This document shows, piece by piece, positions 43,501 through 57,200 of a stretch of 64,000 nucleotides of DNA. A model generated the notes under the pieces. That model did no database searches. It was not told the DNA's origin and was given only the letters and a program-made list of their open reading frames with translations. Source of the stretch: Strigamia acuminata (lineage: Eukaryota > Arthropoda > Chilopoda > Geophilomorpha > Linotaeniidae); the NCBI GenBank assembly GCA_949358305.1, contig OX442314.1, positions 1 to 64,000 on the forward strand. Direction: 5' to 3'. How positions within the stretch are numbered: the first letter of the stretch is position 1; each line of letters opens with the position of its first letter. The position numbers and the translations under genes are program-made.

Positions 43501-46500
43501 TCTCAGAGCCCTCAGAGCCCTCAGAGCCCTCGGAGCCTCAAAAAACGCTGTATTTTATGCCAAAAAATGCTGTATTTTATGCCAAAAAATGCTGTATTTT
43601 ATGCCAAAAAATGCTGTATTTTATGCCAAAAAATGCTGTATTTTATGCCAAAAAATGCTGTATTTTATGCCAAAAAATGCTGTATTTTATGCCAAAAAAT
43701 GCTGTATTTTATGCCAAAAAATGCTGTATTTTATGCCAAAAAATGCTGTATTTTATGCCAAAAAACGCTGTATTTTATGCCAAAAAACGCTGTATTTTAT
43801 GCCAAAAAACGCTGTATTTTATGCCAAAAAATGCTGTATTTTATGCCAAAAAATGCTGTATTTTATGCCAAAAAATGCTGTATTTTATGCCAAAAAATGC
43901 TGTATTTTATGCCAAAAAATGCTGTATTTTATGCCAAAAAATGCTGTATTTTATGCCAAAAAATGCTGTATTTTATGCCAAAAATGCTGTATTTTATGCA
44001 AAAAAATGCTGTATTTTATGCCAAAAAATGCTGTATTTTATGCCAAAAAATGCTGTATTTTATGCCAAAAAATGCTGTATTTTATGCCAAAAAATGCTGT
44101 ATTTTGTGCCAAAAAATGCTGTATTTTATGCCAAAAAATGCTGTATTTTATGCCAAAAAATGCTGTATTTTATGCCAAAAAATGCTGTATTTTATGCCAA
44201 AAAATGCTGTATTTTATGCCAAAAAACGCTGTATTTTATGCCAAAAAATGCTGTATTTTATGCCAAAAAATGCTGTATTTTATGCCAAAAAATGCTGTAT
44301 TTTATGCAAAAAAATGCTGTATTTTATGCAAAAAAATGCTGTATTTTATGCAAAAAAATGCTGTATTTTATGCCAAAAAATACTGTTTTTGTGCATAATA
44401 AGACTTTGTTTTTTGAAGAAATGTATTTTATACCAAAAAATGCTGTTTCGGTGCATTAAAAGCGTTTGTTTTTATGAGAAAAAATATTTTCTGCCTTCAA
44501 AATGCTGTTTTGGCGGATAAAAAGCGTTTGTTTTAATGAGAGAAAATATTTTATGCCTCCAGAATGCTATTTTGATGAATAAAAAGAGTTTGTTTTTGCG
44601 AATAAATGTATTTTATGTCAAAAAATGCTGTTTTTGCGCATAAAAGAACTTTGTTTTTTGAAGAAATGTATTTTATACCAAAAAATGCTGTTTCGGTGCA
44701 TTAAAAGCGTTTGTTTTTATGAGAAAAAATATTTTCTGCCTTCAAAATGCTGTTTTGGCGGATAAAAAGCGGATAAAAAGTCCTCAGAGCCCTCAGAGCC
44801 CTCAGACTCAGAGCCCTCAGAGCCCTCAGAGCCCTCAGAACCCTCAGAGCCCTCAGAGCCCTCAGAGCCCTCAGACTCAGAGTCCTCAGAGCCCTCAGTC
44901 CGCTCAGAGCTTTCAGAGCCCTCAAAGCCCTCAGAGCCCTCAGACTCAGAGCTCTCAGACTCAGAGCCCTCAGAGCCCTCAGAGCTTTCAGACTCAGAGC
45001 CCTCAGACTCAGAGCCCTCAGACTCAGAGCCCTCAGACTCAGAGCCCTCAGACTCAGAGCCCTCAGACTCAGAGCCCTCAGAAGTCTCAGAGCTCTCAGA
45101 AGTCTCAGAGCCCTCAGAGCCCTCAGAGCCCTCAGAGCCTCAAAAAACGCTGTATTTTATGCCAAAAAATGCTGTATTTTATGCCAAAAAATGCTGTATT
45201 TTATGCCAAAAAATGCTGTATTTTATGCCAAAAAATGCTGTATTTTATGCCAAAAAATGCTGTATTTTATGCCAAAAAATGCTGTATTTTATGCCAAAAA
45301 ATGCTGTATTTTATGCCAAAAAATGCTGTATTTTATGCCAAAAAATGCTGTATTTTATGCCAAAAAATGCTGTATTTTATGCCAAAAATGCTGTATTTTA
45401 TGCAAAAAAATGCTGTATTTTATGCAAAAAAATGCTGTATTTTATGCCAAAAAATACTGTTTTTGTGCATAATAAGACTGTTTTTTGAAGAAATGTATTT
45501 TATACCAAAAAATGCTGTTTCGGTGCATTAAAAGCGTTTGTTTTTATGAGAAAAAATATTTTCTGCCTTCAAAATGCTGTTTTGGCGGATAAAAAGCGTT
45601 TGTTTTATGAGAAAAAATATTTTAAGCTCTCAGTGCCCTCAGAGCCCTCAGAGCCCTCAGAGCCCTCAGAGCCCTCAGAGCCCTCAGAGCCCTCAGAGCC
45701 CTCAGAGCCCTCAGAGCCCTCAGAGCCCTCAGAGCTTTCAGAGCCCTCAAAGCCCTCAGAGCCCTCAGACTCAGAGCCCTCAGAGCCCTCAGAGCCCTCA
45801 GAGCCCTCAGTCCGCTCAGAGCTTTCAGAGCCCTCAAAGCCCTCAGAGCCCTCAGACTCAGAGCCCTCAGAGCCCTCAGAGCTTTCAGACTCAGAGCCCT
45901 CAGACTCAGAGCCCTCAGACTCAGAGCCCTCAGACTCAGAGCCCTCAGACTCAGAGCCCTCAGACTCATAGCCCTCAGACTCAGAGCCCTCAGAAGTCTC
46001 AGAGCCCTCAGAAGTCTCAGAGCCCTCAGAGCCCTCAGAGCCCTCAGAGCCTCAAAAAACGCTGTATTTTATGCCAAAAAATGCTGTATTTTATGCCAAA
46101 AAATGCTGTATTTTATGCCAAAAAATGCTGTATTTTATGCCAAAAAATGCTGTATTTTATGCCAAAAAATGCTGTATTTTATGCCAAAAAATGCTGTATT
46201 TTATGCCAAAAAATGCTGTATTTTATGCCAAAAAATGCTGTATTTTATGCCAAAAAATGCTGTATTTTATGCCAAAAAATGCTGTATTTTATGCCAAAAA
46301 ATGCTGTATTTTATGCCAAAAAATGCTGTATTTTATGCCAAAAAATGCTGTATTTTATGCCAAAAAATGCTGTATTTTATGCCAAAAAATGCTGTATTTT
46401 ATGCCAAAAAATGCTGTATTTTATGCCAAAAAATGCTGTATTTTATGCCAAAAAATGCTGTATTTTATGCCAAAAATGCTGTATTTTATGCAAAAAAATG

Positions 46501-48562
46501 CTGTATTTTATGCAAAAAAATGCTGTATTTTATGCCAAAAAATACTGTTTTTGTGCATAATAAGACTTTGTTTTAATGAGAGAAAATATTTTATGCCTCC
46601 AGAATGCTATTTTGATGAATAAAAAGAGTTTGTTTTTGCGAATAAATGTATTTCATGTCAAAAAATGCTGTTTTTGCGCATAAAAAGACTTTGTTTTTTG
46701 AAGAAATGTATTTTATACCAAAATATGCTGTTTCGGTGCATTAAAAGCGTTTGTTTTTATGAGGGAAAGTATTTTATGCCTAAAAAATGCTTATTTTGTA
46801 CATAAAAAGCATTTGTTTTATGAGAAAAAATATTTTAAGCTCTCAGTGCCCTCAGAGCCCTCAGAGCCCTCAGAGCCCTCAGAGCCCTCAGAGCCCTCAG
46901 AGCCCTCAGAGCCCTCAGAGCCCTCAGAGCCCTCAGAGCCCTCAGAGCCGTCAGAGCCCTCAGAGCCCTCAGAGCTTTCAGAGCCCTCAGAGCCCTCAGA
47001 GCTCTCAGAGCCCTCACACCTCTCAGAGCTTTCAGAGCCCTCAGAGCCCTCAGAGCCCTCAGAGCCCTCAGAGCCCTCAGACTCAGAGCCCTCAGAGCCC
47101 TCAGAGCCCTCAGAGCCCTCAGAGCCCTCAGAGCCCTCAGAGCCCTCAGAGCCCTCAGAGCCCTCAGACTCAGAGTCCTCAGAGCCCTCAGTCCGCTCAG
47201 AGCTTTCAGAGCCCTCAAAGCCCTCAGAGCCCTCAGACTCAGAGCCCTCAGAGCCCTCAGAGCTTTCAGACTCAGAGCCCTCAGAAGTCTCAGAGCCCTC
47301 AGAAGTCTCAGAGCCCTCAGAAGTCTCAGAGCCCTCAGAGCCCTCAGAGCCCTCAGAGCCTCAAAAAACGCTGTATTTTATGCCAAAAAATGCTGTATTT
47401 TATGCCAAAAAATGCTGTATTTTATGCCAAAAAATGCTGTATTTTATGCCAAAAAATGCTGTATTTTATGCCAAAAAATGCTGTATTTTATGCCAAAAAA
47501 TGCTGTATTTTATGCCAAAAAATGCTGTATTTTATGCAAAAAAATGCTGTATTTTATGCAAAAAAATGCTGTATTTTATGCCAAAAAATACTGTTTTTGT
47601 GCATAATAAGACTTTGTTTTTTGAAGAAATGTATTTTATACCAAAAAATGCTGTTTCGGTGCATTAAAAGCGTTTGTTTTTATGAGAAAAAATATTTTCT
47701 GCCTTCAAAATGCTGTTTTGGCGGATAAAAAGCGGATAAAAAGTCCTCAGAGCCCTCAGAGCCCTCAGACTCAGAGCCCTCAGAGCCCTCAGAGCCCTCA
47801 GAGCCCTCAGAGCCCTCAGAGCCCTCAGAGCCCTCAGACTCAGAGTCCTCAGAGCCCTCAGTCCGCTCAGAGCTTTCAGAGCCCTCAAAGCCCTCAGAGC
47901 CCTCAGACTCAGAGCCCTCAGACTCAGAGCCCTCAGAGCCCTCAGAGCTTTCAGACTCAGAGCCCTCAGACTCAGAGCCCTCAGACTCAGAGCCCTCAGA
48001 CTCAGAGCCCTCAGACTCAGAGCCCTCAGACTCAGAGCCCTCAGACTCAGAGCCCTCAGACTCAGAGCCCTCAGAAGTCTCAGAGCCCTCAGAAGTCTCA
48101 GAGCCCTCAGAGCCCTCAGAGCCCTCAGAGCCTCAAAAAACGCTGTATTTTATGCCAAAAAATGCTGTATTTTATGCCAAAAAATGCTGTATTTTATGCC
48201 AAAAAATGCTGTATTTTATGCCAAAAAATGCTGTATTTTATGCCAAAAAATGCTGTATTTTATGCCAAAAAATGCTGTATTTTATGCCAAAAAATGCTGT
48301 ATTTTATGCCAAAAAATGCTGTATTTTATGCCAAAAAATGCTGTATTTTATGCCAAAAAATGCTGTATTTTATGCCAAAAATGCTGTATTTTATGCAAAA
48401 AAATGCTGTATTTTATGCAAAAAAATGCTGTATTTTATGCCAAAAAATGCTGTATTTTATGCCAAAAAATACTGTTTTTGTGCATAATAAGACTTTGTTT
48501 TTTGAAGAAATGTATTTTATACCAAAAAATGCTGTTTCGGTGCATTAAAAGCGTTTGTTTTT

Positions 48563-51500
48563 ATGAGAAAAAATATTTTCTGCCTTCAAAATGCTGTTTT
48601 GGCGGATAAAAAGCGTTTGTTTTATGAGAAAAAATATTTTAAGCTCTCAGTGCCCTCAGAGCCCTCAGAGCCCTCAGAGCCCTCAGAGCTCTCAGAGCCC
48701 TCAGAGCCCTCAGAGCCTTCAGAGCCCTCAGAGCCCTCAGAGCCCTCAGAGCCCTCAGAGCCCTCAGAGCTTTCAGAGCCCTCAGAGCCCTCAGAGCTCT
48801 CAGAGCCCTCACACCTCTCAGAGCTTTCAGAGCCCTCAGAGCCCTCAGAGCCTTCAGAGCCCTCAGAGCCCTCAGAGCCCTCAGAGCCCTCAGAGCCCTC
48901 AGAGTCCTCAGAGCCCTCAGAGCCCTCAGAGCCCTCAGAGCCCTCAGAGCCCTCAGAGTCCTCAGAGCCCTCAGAGCCCTCAGACTCAGAGCCCTCAGAG
49001 TCCTCAGAGCCCTCAGAGCCCTCAGAGCCCTCAGACTCAGAGTCCTCAGAGCCCTCAGTCCGCTCAGAGCTTTCAGAGCCCTCAAAGCCCTCAGAGCCCT
49101 CAGACTCAGAGCCCTCAGAGCCCTCAGAGCTTTCAGACTCAGAGCCCTCAGACTCAGAGCCCTCAGACTCAGAGCCCTCAGACTCAGAGCCCTCAGACTC
49201 AGAGCCCTCAGACTCAGAGCCCTCAGACTCAGAGCCCTCAGACTCAGAGCCCTCAGACTCAGAGCCCTCAGACTCAGAGCCCTCAGAAGTCTCAGAGCCC
49301 TCAGAAGTCTCAGAGCCCTCAGAGCCCTCAGAGCCCTCAGAGCCTCAAAAAACGCTGTATTTTATGCCAAAAAATGCTGTATTTTATGTCAAAAAATGCT
49401 GTATTTTATGGAAAAAAATGCTGTATTTTATGCCAAAAAATGCTGTATTTTATGCCAAAAAATGCTGTATTTTATGCCAAAAAATGCTGTATTTTATGCC
49501 AAAAAATGCTGTATTTTATGCCAAAAAATGCTGTATTTTATGCCAAAAAATGCTGTATTTTATGCCAAAAAATGCTGTATTTTATGCCAAAAAATGCTGT
49601 ATTTTATGCCAAAAAATGCTGTATTTTATGCCAAAAAATGCTGTATTTTATGCCAAAAAATGCTGTATTTTATGCCAAAAAATGCTGTATTTTATGCCAA
49701 AAAATGCTGTATTTTATGCCAAAAATGCTGTATTTTATGCAAAAAAATGCTGTATTTTATGCAAAAAAATGCTGTATTTTATGCCAAAAAATACTGTTTT
49801 TGTGCATAATAAGACTTTGTTTTAATGAGAGAAAATATTTTATGCCTCCAGAATGCTATTTTGATGAATAAAAAGAGTTTGTTTTTGCGAATAAATGTAT
49901 TTCATGTCAAAAAATGCTGTTTTTGCGCATAAAAAGACTGTTTTTTGAAGAAATGTATTTTATACCAAAATATGCTGTTTCGGTGCATTAAAAGCGTTTG
50001 TTTTTATGAGGGAAAGTATTTTATGCCTAAAAAATGCTTATTTTGTACATAAAAAGCATTTGTTTTATGAGAAAAAATATTTTAAGCTCTCAGTGCCCTC
50101 AGAGCCCTCAGAGCCCTCAGAGCCCTCAGAGCCCTCAGAGCCCTCAGAGCCCTCAGAGCCCTCAGAGCCCTCAGAGCCCTCAGAGCCCTCAGAGCCGTCA
50201 GAGCCCTCAGAGCCCTCAGAGCTTTCAGAGCCCTCAGAGCCCTCAGAGCTCTCAGAGCCCTCACACCTCTCAGAGCTTTCAGAGCCCTCAGAGCCCTCAG
50301 AGCCCTCAGAGCCCTCAGACTCAGAGCCCTCAGAGCCCTCAGAGCCCTCAGAGCCCTCAGAGCCCTCAGAGCCCTCAGAGCCCTCAGAGCCCTCAGACTC
50401 AGAGTCCTCAGAGCCCTCAGTCCGCTCAGAGCTTTCAGAGCCCTCAAAGCCCTCAGAGTCCTCAGACTCAGAGCCCTCAGAGCCCTCAGAGCTTTCAGAC
50501 TCAGAGCCCTCAGAAGTCTCAGAGCCCTCAGAAGTCTCAGAGCCCTCAGAAGTCTCAGAGCCCTCAGAGCCCTCAGAGCCCTCAGAGCCTCAAAAAACGC
50601 TGTATTTTATGCCAAAAAATGCTGTATTTTATGCCAAAAAATGCTGTATTTTATGCCAAAAAATGCTGTATTTTATGCCAAAAAATGCTGTATTTTATGC
50701 CAAAAAATGCTGTATTTTATGCCAAAAAATGCTGTATTTTATGCAAAAAAATGCTGTATTTTATGCAAAAAAATGCTGTATTTTATGCCAAAAAATACTG
50801 TTTTTGTGCATAATAAGACTTTGTTTTTTGAAGAAATGTATTTTATACCAAAAAATGCTGTTTCGGTGCATTAAAAGCGTTTGTTTTTATGAGAAAAAAT
50901 ATTTTCTGCCTTCAAAATGCTGTTTTGGCGGATAAAAAGCGGATAAAAAGTCCTCAGAGAAAATGCTGTTTCGGTGCATTAAAAGCGTTTGTTTTTATGA
51001 GAAAAAATATTTTCTGCCTTCAAAATGCTGTTTTGGCGGATAAAAAGCGGATAAAAAGTCCTCAGAGCCCTCAGAGCCCTCAGACTCAGAGCCCTCAGAG
51101 CCCTCAGAGCCCTCAGAGCCCTCAGAGCCCTCAGAGCCCTCAGAGCCCTCAGACTCAGAGTCCTCAGAGCCCTCAGTCCGCTCAGAGCTTTCAGAGCCCT
51201 CAAAGCCCTCAGAGCCCTCAGACTCAGAGCCCTCAGACTCAGAGCCCTCAGAGCCCTCAGAGCTTTCAGACTCAGAGCCCTCAGACTCAGAGCCCTCAGA
51301 CTCAGAGCCCTCAGACTCAGAGCCCTCAGACTCAGAGCCCTCAGACTCAGAGCCCTCAGACTCAGAGCCCTCAGACTCAGAGCCCTCAGAAGTCTCAGAG
51401 CCCTCAGAAGTCTCAGAGCCCTCAGAGCCCTCAGAGCCCTCAGAGCCTCAAAAAACGCTGTATTTTATGCCAAAAAATGCTGTATTTTATGCCAAAAAAT

Positions 51501-51877
51501 GCTGTATTTTATGCCAAAAAATGCTGTATTTTATGCCAAAAAATGCTGTATTTTATGCCAAAAAATGCTGTATTTTATGCCAAAAAATGCTGTATTTTAT
51601 GCCAAAAAATGCTGTATTTTATGCCAAAAAATGCTGTATTTTATGCCAAAAAATGCTGTATTTTATGCCAAAAAATGCTGTATTTTATGCCAAAAATGCT
51701 GTATTTTATGCAAAAAAATGCTGTATTTTATGCAAAAAAATGCTGTATTTTATGCCAAAAAATGCTGTATTTTATGCCAAAAAATACTGTTTTTGTGCAT
51801 AATAAGACTTTGTTTTTTGAAGAAATGTATTTTATACCAAAAAATGCTGTTTCGGTGCATTAAAAGCGTTTGTTTTT
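48563..51877. repeat. 3315-base higher-order repeat, first copy
   Basis: The sequence repeats with an exact 3315-base offset from 51878, up to about 54270. It contains three units. Near 50958-51055 a short extra piece of framework interrupts a 9-base block (TCCTCAGAGAAAATGCTGTT), marking a recombination junction not present in the second copy. Confidence 0.85.
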
Positions 51878-54270
51878 ATGAGAAAAAATATTTTCTGCCT
51901 TCAAAATGCTGTTTTGGCGGATAAAAAGCGTTTGTTTTATGAGAAAAAATATTTTAAGCTCTCAGTGCCCTCAGAGCCCTCAGAGCCCTCAGAGCCCTCA
52001 GAGCTCTCAGAGCCCTCAGAGCCCTCAGAGCCTTCAGAGCCCTCAGAGCCCTCAGAGCCCTCAGAGCCCTCAGAGCCCTCAGAGCTTTCAGAGCCCTCAG
52101 AGCCCTCAGAGCTCTCAGAGCCCTCACACCTCTCAGAGCTTTCAGAGCCCTCAGAGCCCTCAGAGCCTTCAGAGCCCTCAGAGCCCTCAGAGCCCTCAGA
52201 GCCCTCAGAGCCCTCAGAGTCCTCAGAGCCCTCAGAGCCCTCAGAGCCCTCAGAGCCCTCAGAGCCCTCAGAGTCCTCAGAGCCCTCAGAGCCCTCAGAC
52301 TCAGAGCCCTCAGAGTCCTCAGAGCCCTCAGAGCCCTCAGAGCCCTCAGACTCAGAGTCCTCAGAGCCCTCAGTCCGCTCAGAGCTTTCAGAGCCCTCAA
52401 AGCCCTCAGAGCCCTCAGACTCAGAGCCCTCAGAGCCCTCAGAGCTTTCAGACTCAGAGCCCTCAGACTCAGAGCCCTCAGACTCAGAGCCCTCAGACTC
52501 AGAGCCCTCAGACTCAGAGCCCTCAGACTCAGAGCCCTCAGACTCAGAGCCCTCAGACTCAGAGCCCTCAGACTCAGAGCCCTCAGACTCAGAGCCCTCA
52601 GAAGTCTCAGAGCCCTCAGAAGTCTCAGAGCCCTCAGAGCCCTCAGAGCCCTCAGAGCCTCAAAAAACGCTGTATTTTATGCCAAAAAATGCTGTATTTT
52701 ATGTCAAAAAATGCTGTATTTTATGGAAAAAAATGCTGTATTTTATGCCAAAAAATGCTGTATTTTATGCCAAAAAATGCTGTATTTTATGCCAAAAAAT
52801 GCTGTATTTTATGCCAAAAAATGCTGTATTTTATGCCAAAAAATGCTGTATTTTATGCCAAAAAATGCTGTATTTTATGCCAAAAAATGCTGTATTTTAT
52901 GCCAAAAAATGCTGTATTTTATGCCAAAAAATGCTGTATTTTATGCCAAAAAATGCTGTATTTTATGCCAAAAAATGCTGTATTTTATGCCAAAAAATGC
53001 TGTATTTTATGCCAAAAAATGCTGTATTTTATGCCAAAAATGCTGTATTTTATGCAAAAAAATGCTGTATTTTATGCAAAAAAATGCTGTATTTTATGCC
53101 AAAAAATACTGTTTTTGTGCATAATAAGACTTTGTTTTAATGAGAGAAAATATTTTATGCCTCCAGAATGCTATTTTGATGAATAAAAAGAGTTTGTTTT
53201 TGCGAATAAATGTATTTCATGTCAAAAAATGCTGTTTTTGCGCATAAAAAGACTGTTTTTTGAAGAAATGTATTTTATACCAAAATATGCTGTTTCGGTG
53301 CATTAAAAGCGTTTGTTTTTATGAGGGAAAGTATTTTATGCCTAAAAAATGCTTATTTTGTACATAAAAAGCATTTGTTTTATGAGAAAAAATATTTTAA
53401 GCTCTCAGTGCCCTCAGAGCCCTCAGAGCCCTCAGAGCCCTCAGAGCCCTCAGAGCCCTCAGAGCCCTCAGAGCCCTCAGAGCCCTCAGAGCCCTCAGAG
53501 CCCTCAGAGCCGTCAGAGCCCTCAGAGCCCTCAGAGCTTTCAGAGCCCTCAGAGCCCTCAGAGCTCTCAGAGCCCTCACACCTCTCAGAGCTTTCAGAGC
53601 CCTCAGAGCCCTCAGAGCCCTCAGAGCCCTCAGACTCAGAGCCCTCAGAGCCCTCAGAGCCCTCAGAGCCCTCAGAGCCCTCAGAGCCCTCAGAGCCCTC
53701 AGAGCCCTCAGACTCAGAGTCCTCAGAGCCCTCAGTCCGCTCAGAGCTTTCAGAGCCCTCAAAGCCCTCAGAGTCCTCAGACTCAGAGCCCTCAGAGCCC
53801 TCAGAGCTTTCAGACTCAGAGCCCTCAGAAGTCTCAGAGCCCTCAGAAGTCTCAGAGCCCTCAGAAGTCTCAGAGCCCTCAGAGCCCTCAGAGCCCTCAG
53901 AGCCTCAAAAAACGCTGTATTTTATGCCAAAAAATGCTGTATTTTATGCCAAAAAATGCTGTATTTTATGCCAAAAAATGCTGTATTTTATGCCAAAAAA
54001 TGCTGTATTTTATGCCAAAAAATGCTGTATTTTATGCCAAAAAATGCTGTATTTTATGCAAAAAAATGCTGTATTTTATGCAAAAAAATGCTGTATTTTA
54101 TGCCAAAAAATACTGTTTTTGTGCATAATAAGACTTTGTTTTTTGAAGAAATGTATTTTATACCAAAAAATGCTGTTTCGGTGCATTAAAAGCGTTTGTT
54201 TTTATGAGAAAAAATATTTTCTGCCTTCAAAATGCTGTTTTGGCGGATAAAAAGCGGATAAAAAGTCCTC
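51878..54270. repeat. 3315-base higher-order repeat, second (partial) copy
   Basis: Matches 48563-50955. It then diverges: the unit starting near 54265 is cut short, with a 9-base block that jumps directly into 22-base repeats at 54453 (GAGCCAAAAATGCTG). Confidence 0.85.
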
Positions 54271-57200
54271 AGAGCCCTCAGAGCCTTCAGACTCAGAGCC
54301 CTCAGAGCCCTCAGAGCCCTCAGAGCCCTCAGAGCCCTCAGAGCCCTCAGAGCCCTCAGACTCAGAGTCCTCAGAGCCCTCAGTCCGCTCAGAGCTTTCA
54401 GAGCCCTCAAAGCCCTCAGAGCCCTCAGACTCAGAGCCCTCAGACTCAGAGCCAAAAATGCTGTATTTTATGCAAAAAAATGCTGTATTTTATGCAAAAA
54501 AAATGCTGTATTTTATGCCAAAAAATACTGTTTTTGTGCATAATAAGACTTTGTTTTTTGAAGAAATGTATTTTATACCAAAAAATGCTGTTTCGGTGCA
54601 TTAAAAGCGTTTGTTTTTATGAGAAAAAATATTTTCTGCCTTCAAAATGCTGTTTTGGCGGATAAAAAGCGTTTGTTTTATGAGAAAAAATATTTTAAGC
54701 TCTCAGTGCCCTCAGAGCCCTCAGAGCCCTCAGAGCTCTCAGAGCCCTCAGAGCCCTCAGAGCCTTCAGAGCCCTCAGAGCCCTCAGAGCCCTCAGAGCC
54801 CTCAGAGCCCTCAGAGCTTTCAGAGCCCTCAGAGCCCTCAGAGCTCTCAGAGCCCTCACACCTCTCAGAGCTTTCAGAGCCCTCAGAGCCCTCAGAGCCT
54901 TCAGAGCCCTCAGAGCCCTCAGAGCCCTCAGAGCCCTCAGAGCCCTCAGAGTCCTCAGAGCCCTCAGAGCCCTCAGAGCCCTCAGAGCCCTCAGAGCCCT
55001 CAGAGTCCTCAGAGCCCTCAGAGCCCTCAGACTCAGAGCCCTCAGAGTCCTCAGAGCCCTCAGAGCCCTCAGAGCCCTCAGACTCAGAGTCCTCAGAGCC
55101 CTCAGTCCGCTCAGAGCTTTCAGAGCCCTCAAAGCCCTCAGAGCCCTCAGACTCAGAGCCCTCAGAGCCCTCAGAGCTTTCAGACTCAGAGCCCTCAGAC
55201 TCAGAGCCCTCAGACTCAGAGCCCTCAGACTCAGAGCCCTCAGACTCAGAGCCCTCAGACTCAGAGCCCTCAGACTCAGAGCCCTCAGACTCAGAGCCCT
55301 CAGACTCAGAGCCCTCAGAAGTCTCAGAGCCCTCAGAAGTCTCAGAGCCCTCAGAGCCCTCAGAGCCCTCAGAGCCTCAAAAAACGCTGTATTTTATGCC
55401 AAAAAATGCTGTATTTTATGTCAAAAAATGCTGTATTTTATGGAAAAAAATGCTGTATTTTATGCCAAAAAATGCTGTATTTTATGCCAACAAATGCTGT
55501 ATTTTATGCCAAAAAATGCTGTATTTTATGCCAAAAAATGCTGTATTTTATGCCAAAAAATGCTGTATTTTATGCCAAAAAATGCTGTATTTTATGCCAA
55601 AAAATGCTGTATTTTATGCCAAAAAATGCTGTATTTTATGCCAAAAAATGCTGTATTTTATGCCAAAAAATGCTGTATTTTATGCCAAAAAATGCTGTAT
55701 TTTATGCCAAAAAATGCTGTATTTTATGCCAAAAAATGCTGTATTTTATGCCAAAAAATGCTGTATTTTATGCCAAAAAATGCTGTATTTTATGCCAAAA
55801 AATGCTGTATTTTATGCCAAAAATGCTGTATTTTATGCAAAAAAATGCTGTATTTTATGCAAAAAAATGCTGTATTTTATGCCAAAAAATACTGTTTTTG
55901 TGCATAATAAGACTTTGTTTTTTGAAGAAATGTATTTTATACCAAAAAATGCTGTTTCGGTGCATTAAAAGCGTTTGTTTTTATGAGAAAAAATATTTTC
56001 TGCCTTCAAAATGCTGTTTTGGCGGATAAAAAGCGTTTGTTTTATGAGAAAAAATATTTTAAGCTCTCAGTGCCCTCAGAGCCCTCAGAGCCCTCAGAGC
56101 CCTCAGAGCTCTCAGAGCCCTCAGAGCCCTCAGAGCCTTCAGAGCCCTCAGAGCCCTCAGAGCCCTCAGAGCCCTTAGAGCCCTCAGAGCTTTCAGAGCC
56201 CTCAGAGCCCTCAGAGCTCTCAGAGCCCTCACACCTCTCAGAGCTTTCAGAGCCCTCAGAGCCCTCAGAGCCTTCAGAGCCCTCAGAGCCCTCAGAGCCC
56301 TCAGAGCCCTCAGAGCCCTCAGAGTCCTCAGAGCCCTCAGAGCCCTCAGACTCAGAGCCCTCAGAGTCCTCAGAGCCCTCAGAGCCCTCAGAGCCCTCAG
56401 AGTCCTCAGAGCCCTCAGAGCCCTCAGACTCAGAGCCCTCAGAGTCCTCAGAGCCCTCAGAGCCCTCAGAGCCCTCAGACTCAGAGTCCTCAGAGCCCTC
56501 AGTCCGCTCAGAGCTTTCAGAGCCCTCAAAGCCCTCAGAGCCCTCAGACTCAGAGCCCTCAGAGCCCTCAGAGCTTTCAGACTCAGAGCCCTCAGACTCA
56601 GAGCCCTCAGACTCAGAGCCCTCAGACTCAGAGCCCTCAGACTCAGAGCCCTCAGACTCAGAGCCCTCAGACTCAGAGCCCTCAGACTCAGAGCCCTCAG
56701 ACTCAGAGCCCTCAGACTCAGAGCCCTCAGACTCAGAGCCCTCAGACTCAGAGCCCTCAGACTCAGAGCCCTCAGAAGTCTCAGAGCCCTCAGAAGTCTC
56801 AGAGCCCTCAGAGCCCTCAGAGCCCTCAGAGCCTCAAAAAACGCTGTATTTTATGCCAAAAAATGCTGTATTTTATGTCAAAAAATGCTGTATTTTATGG
56901 AAAAAAATGCTGTATTTTATGCCAAAAAATGCTGTATTTTATGCCAAAAAATGCTGTATTTTATGCCAAAAAATGCTGTATTTTATGCCAAAAAATGCTG
57001 TATTTTATGCCAAAAATGCTGTATTTTATGCAAAAAAATGCTGTATTTTATGCAAAAAAATGCTGTATTTTATGCAAAAAAATGCTGTATTTTATGCAAA
57101 AAAATGCTGTATTTTATGCCAAAAAATACTGTTTTTGTGCATAATAAGACTTTGTTTTTTGAAGAAATGTATTTTATACCAAAAAATGCTGTTTCGGTGC

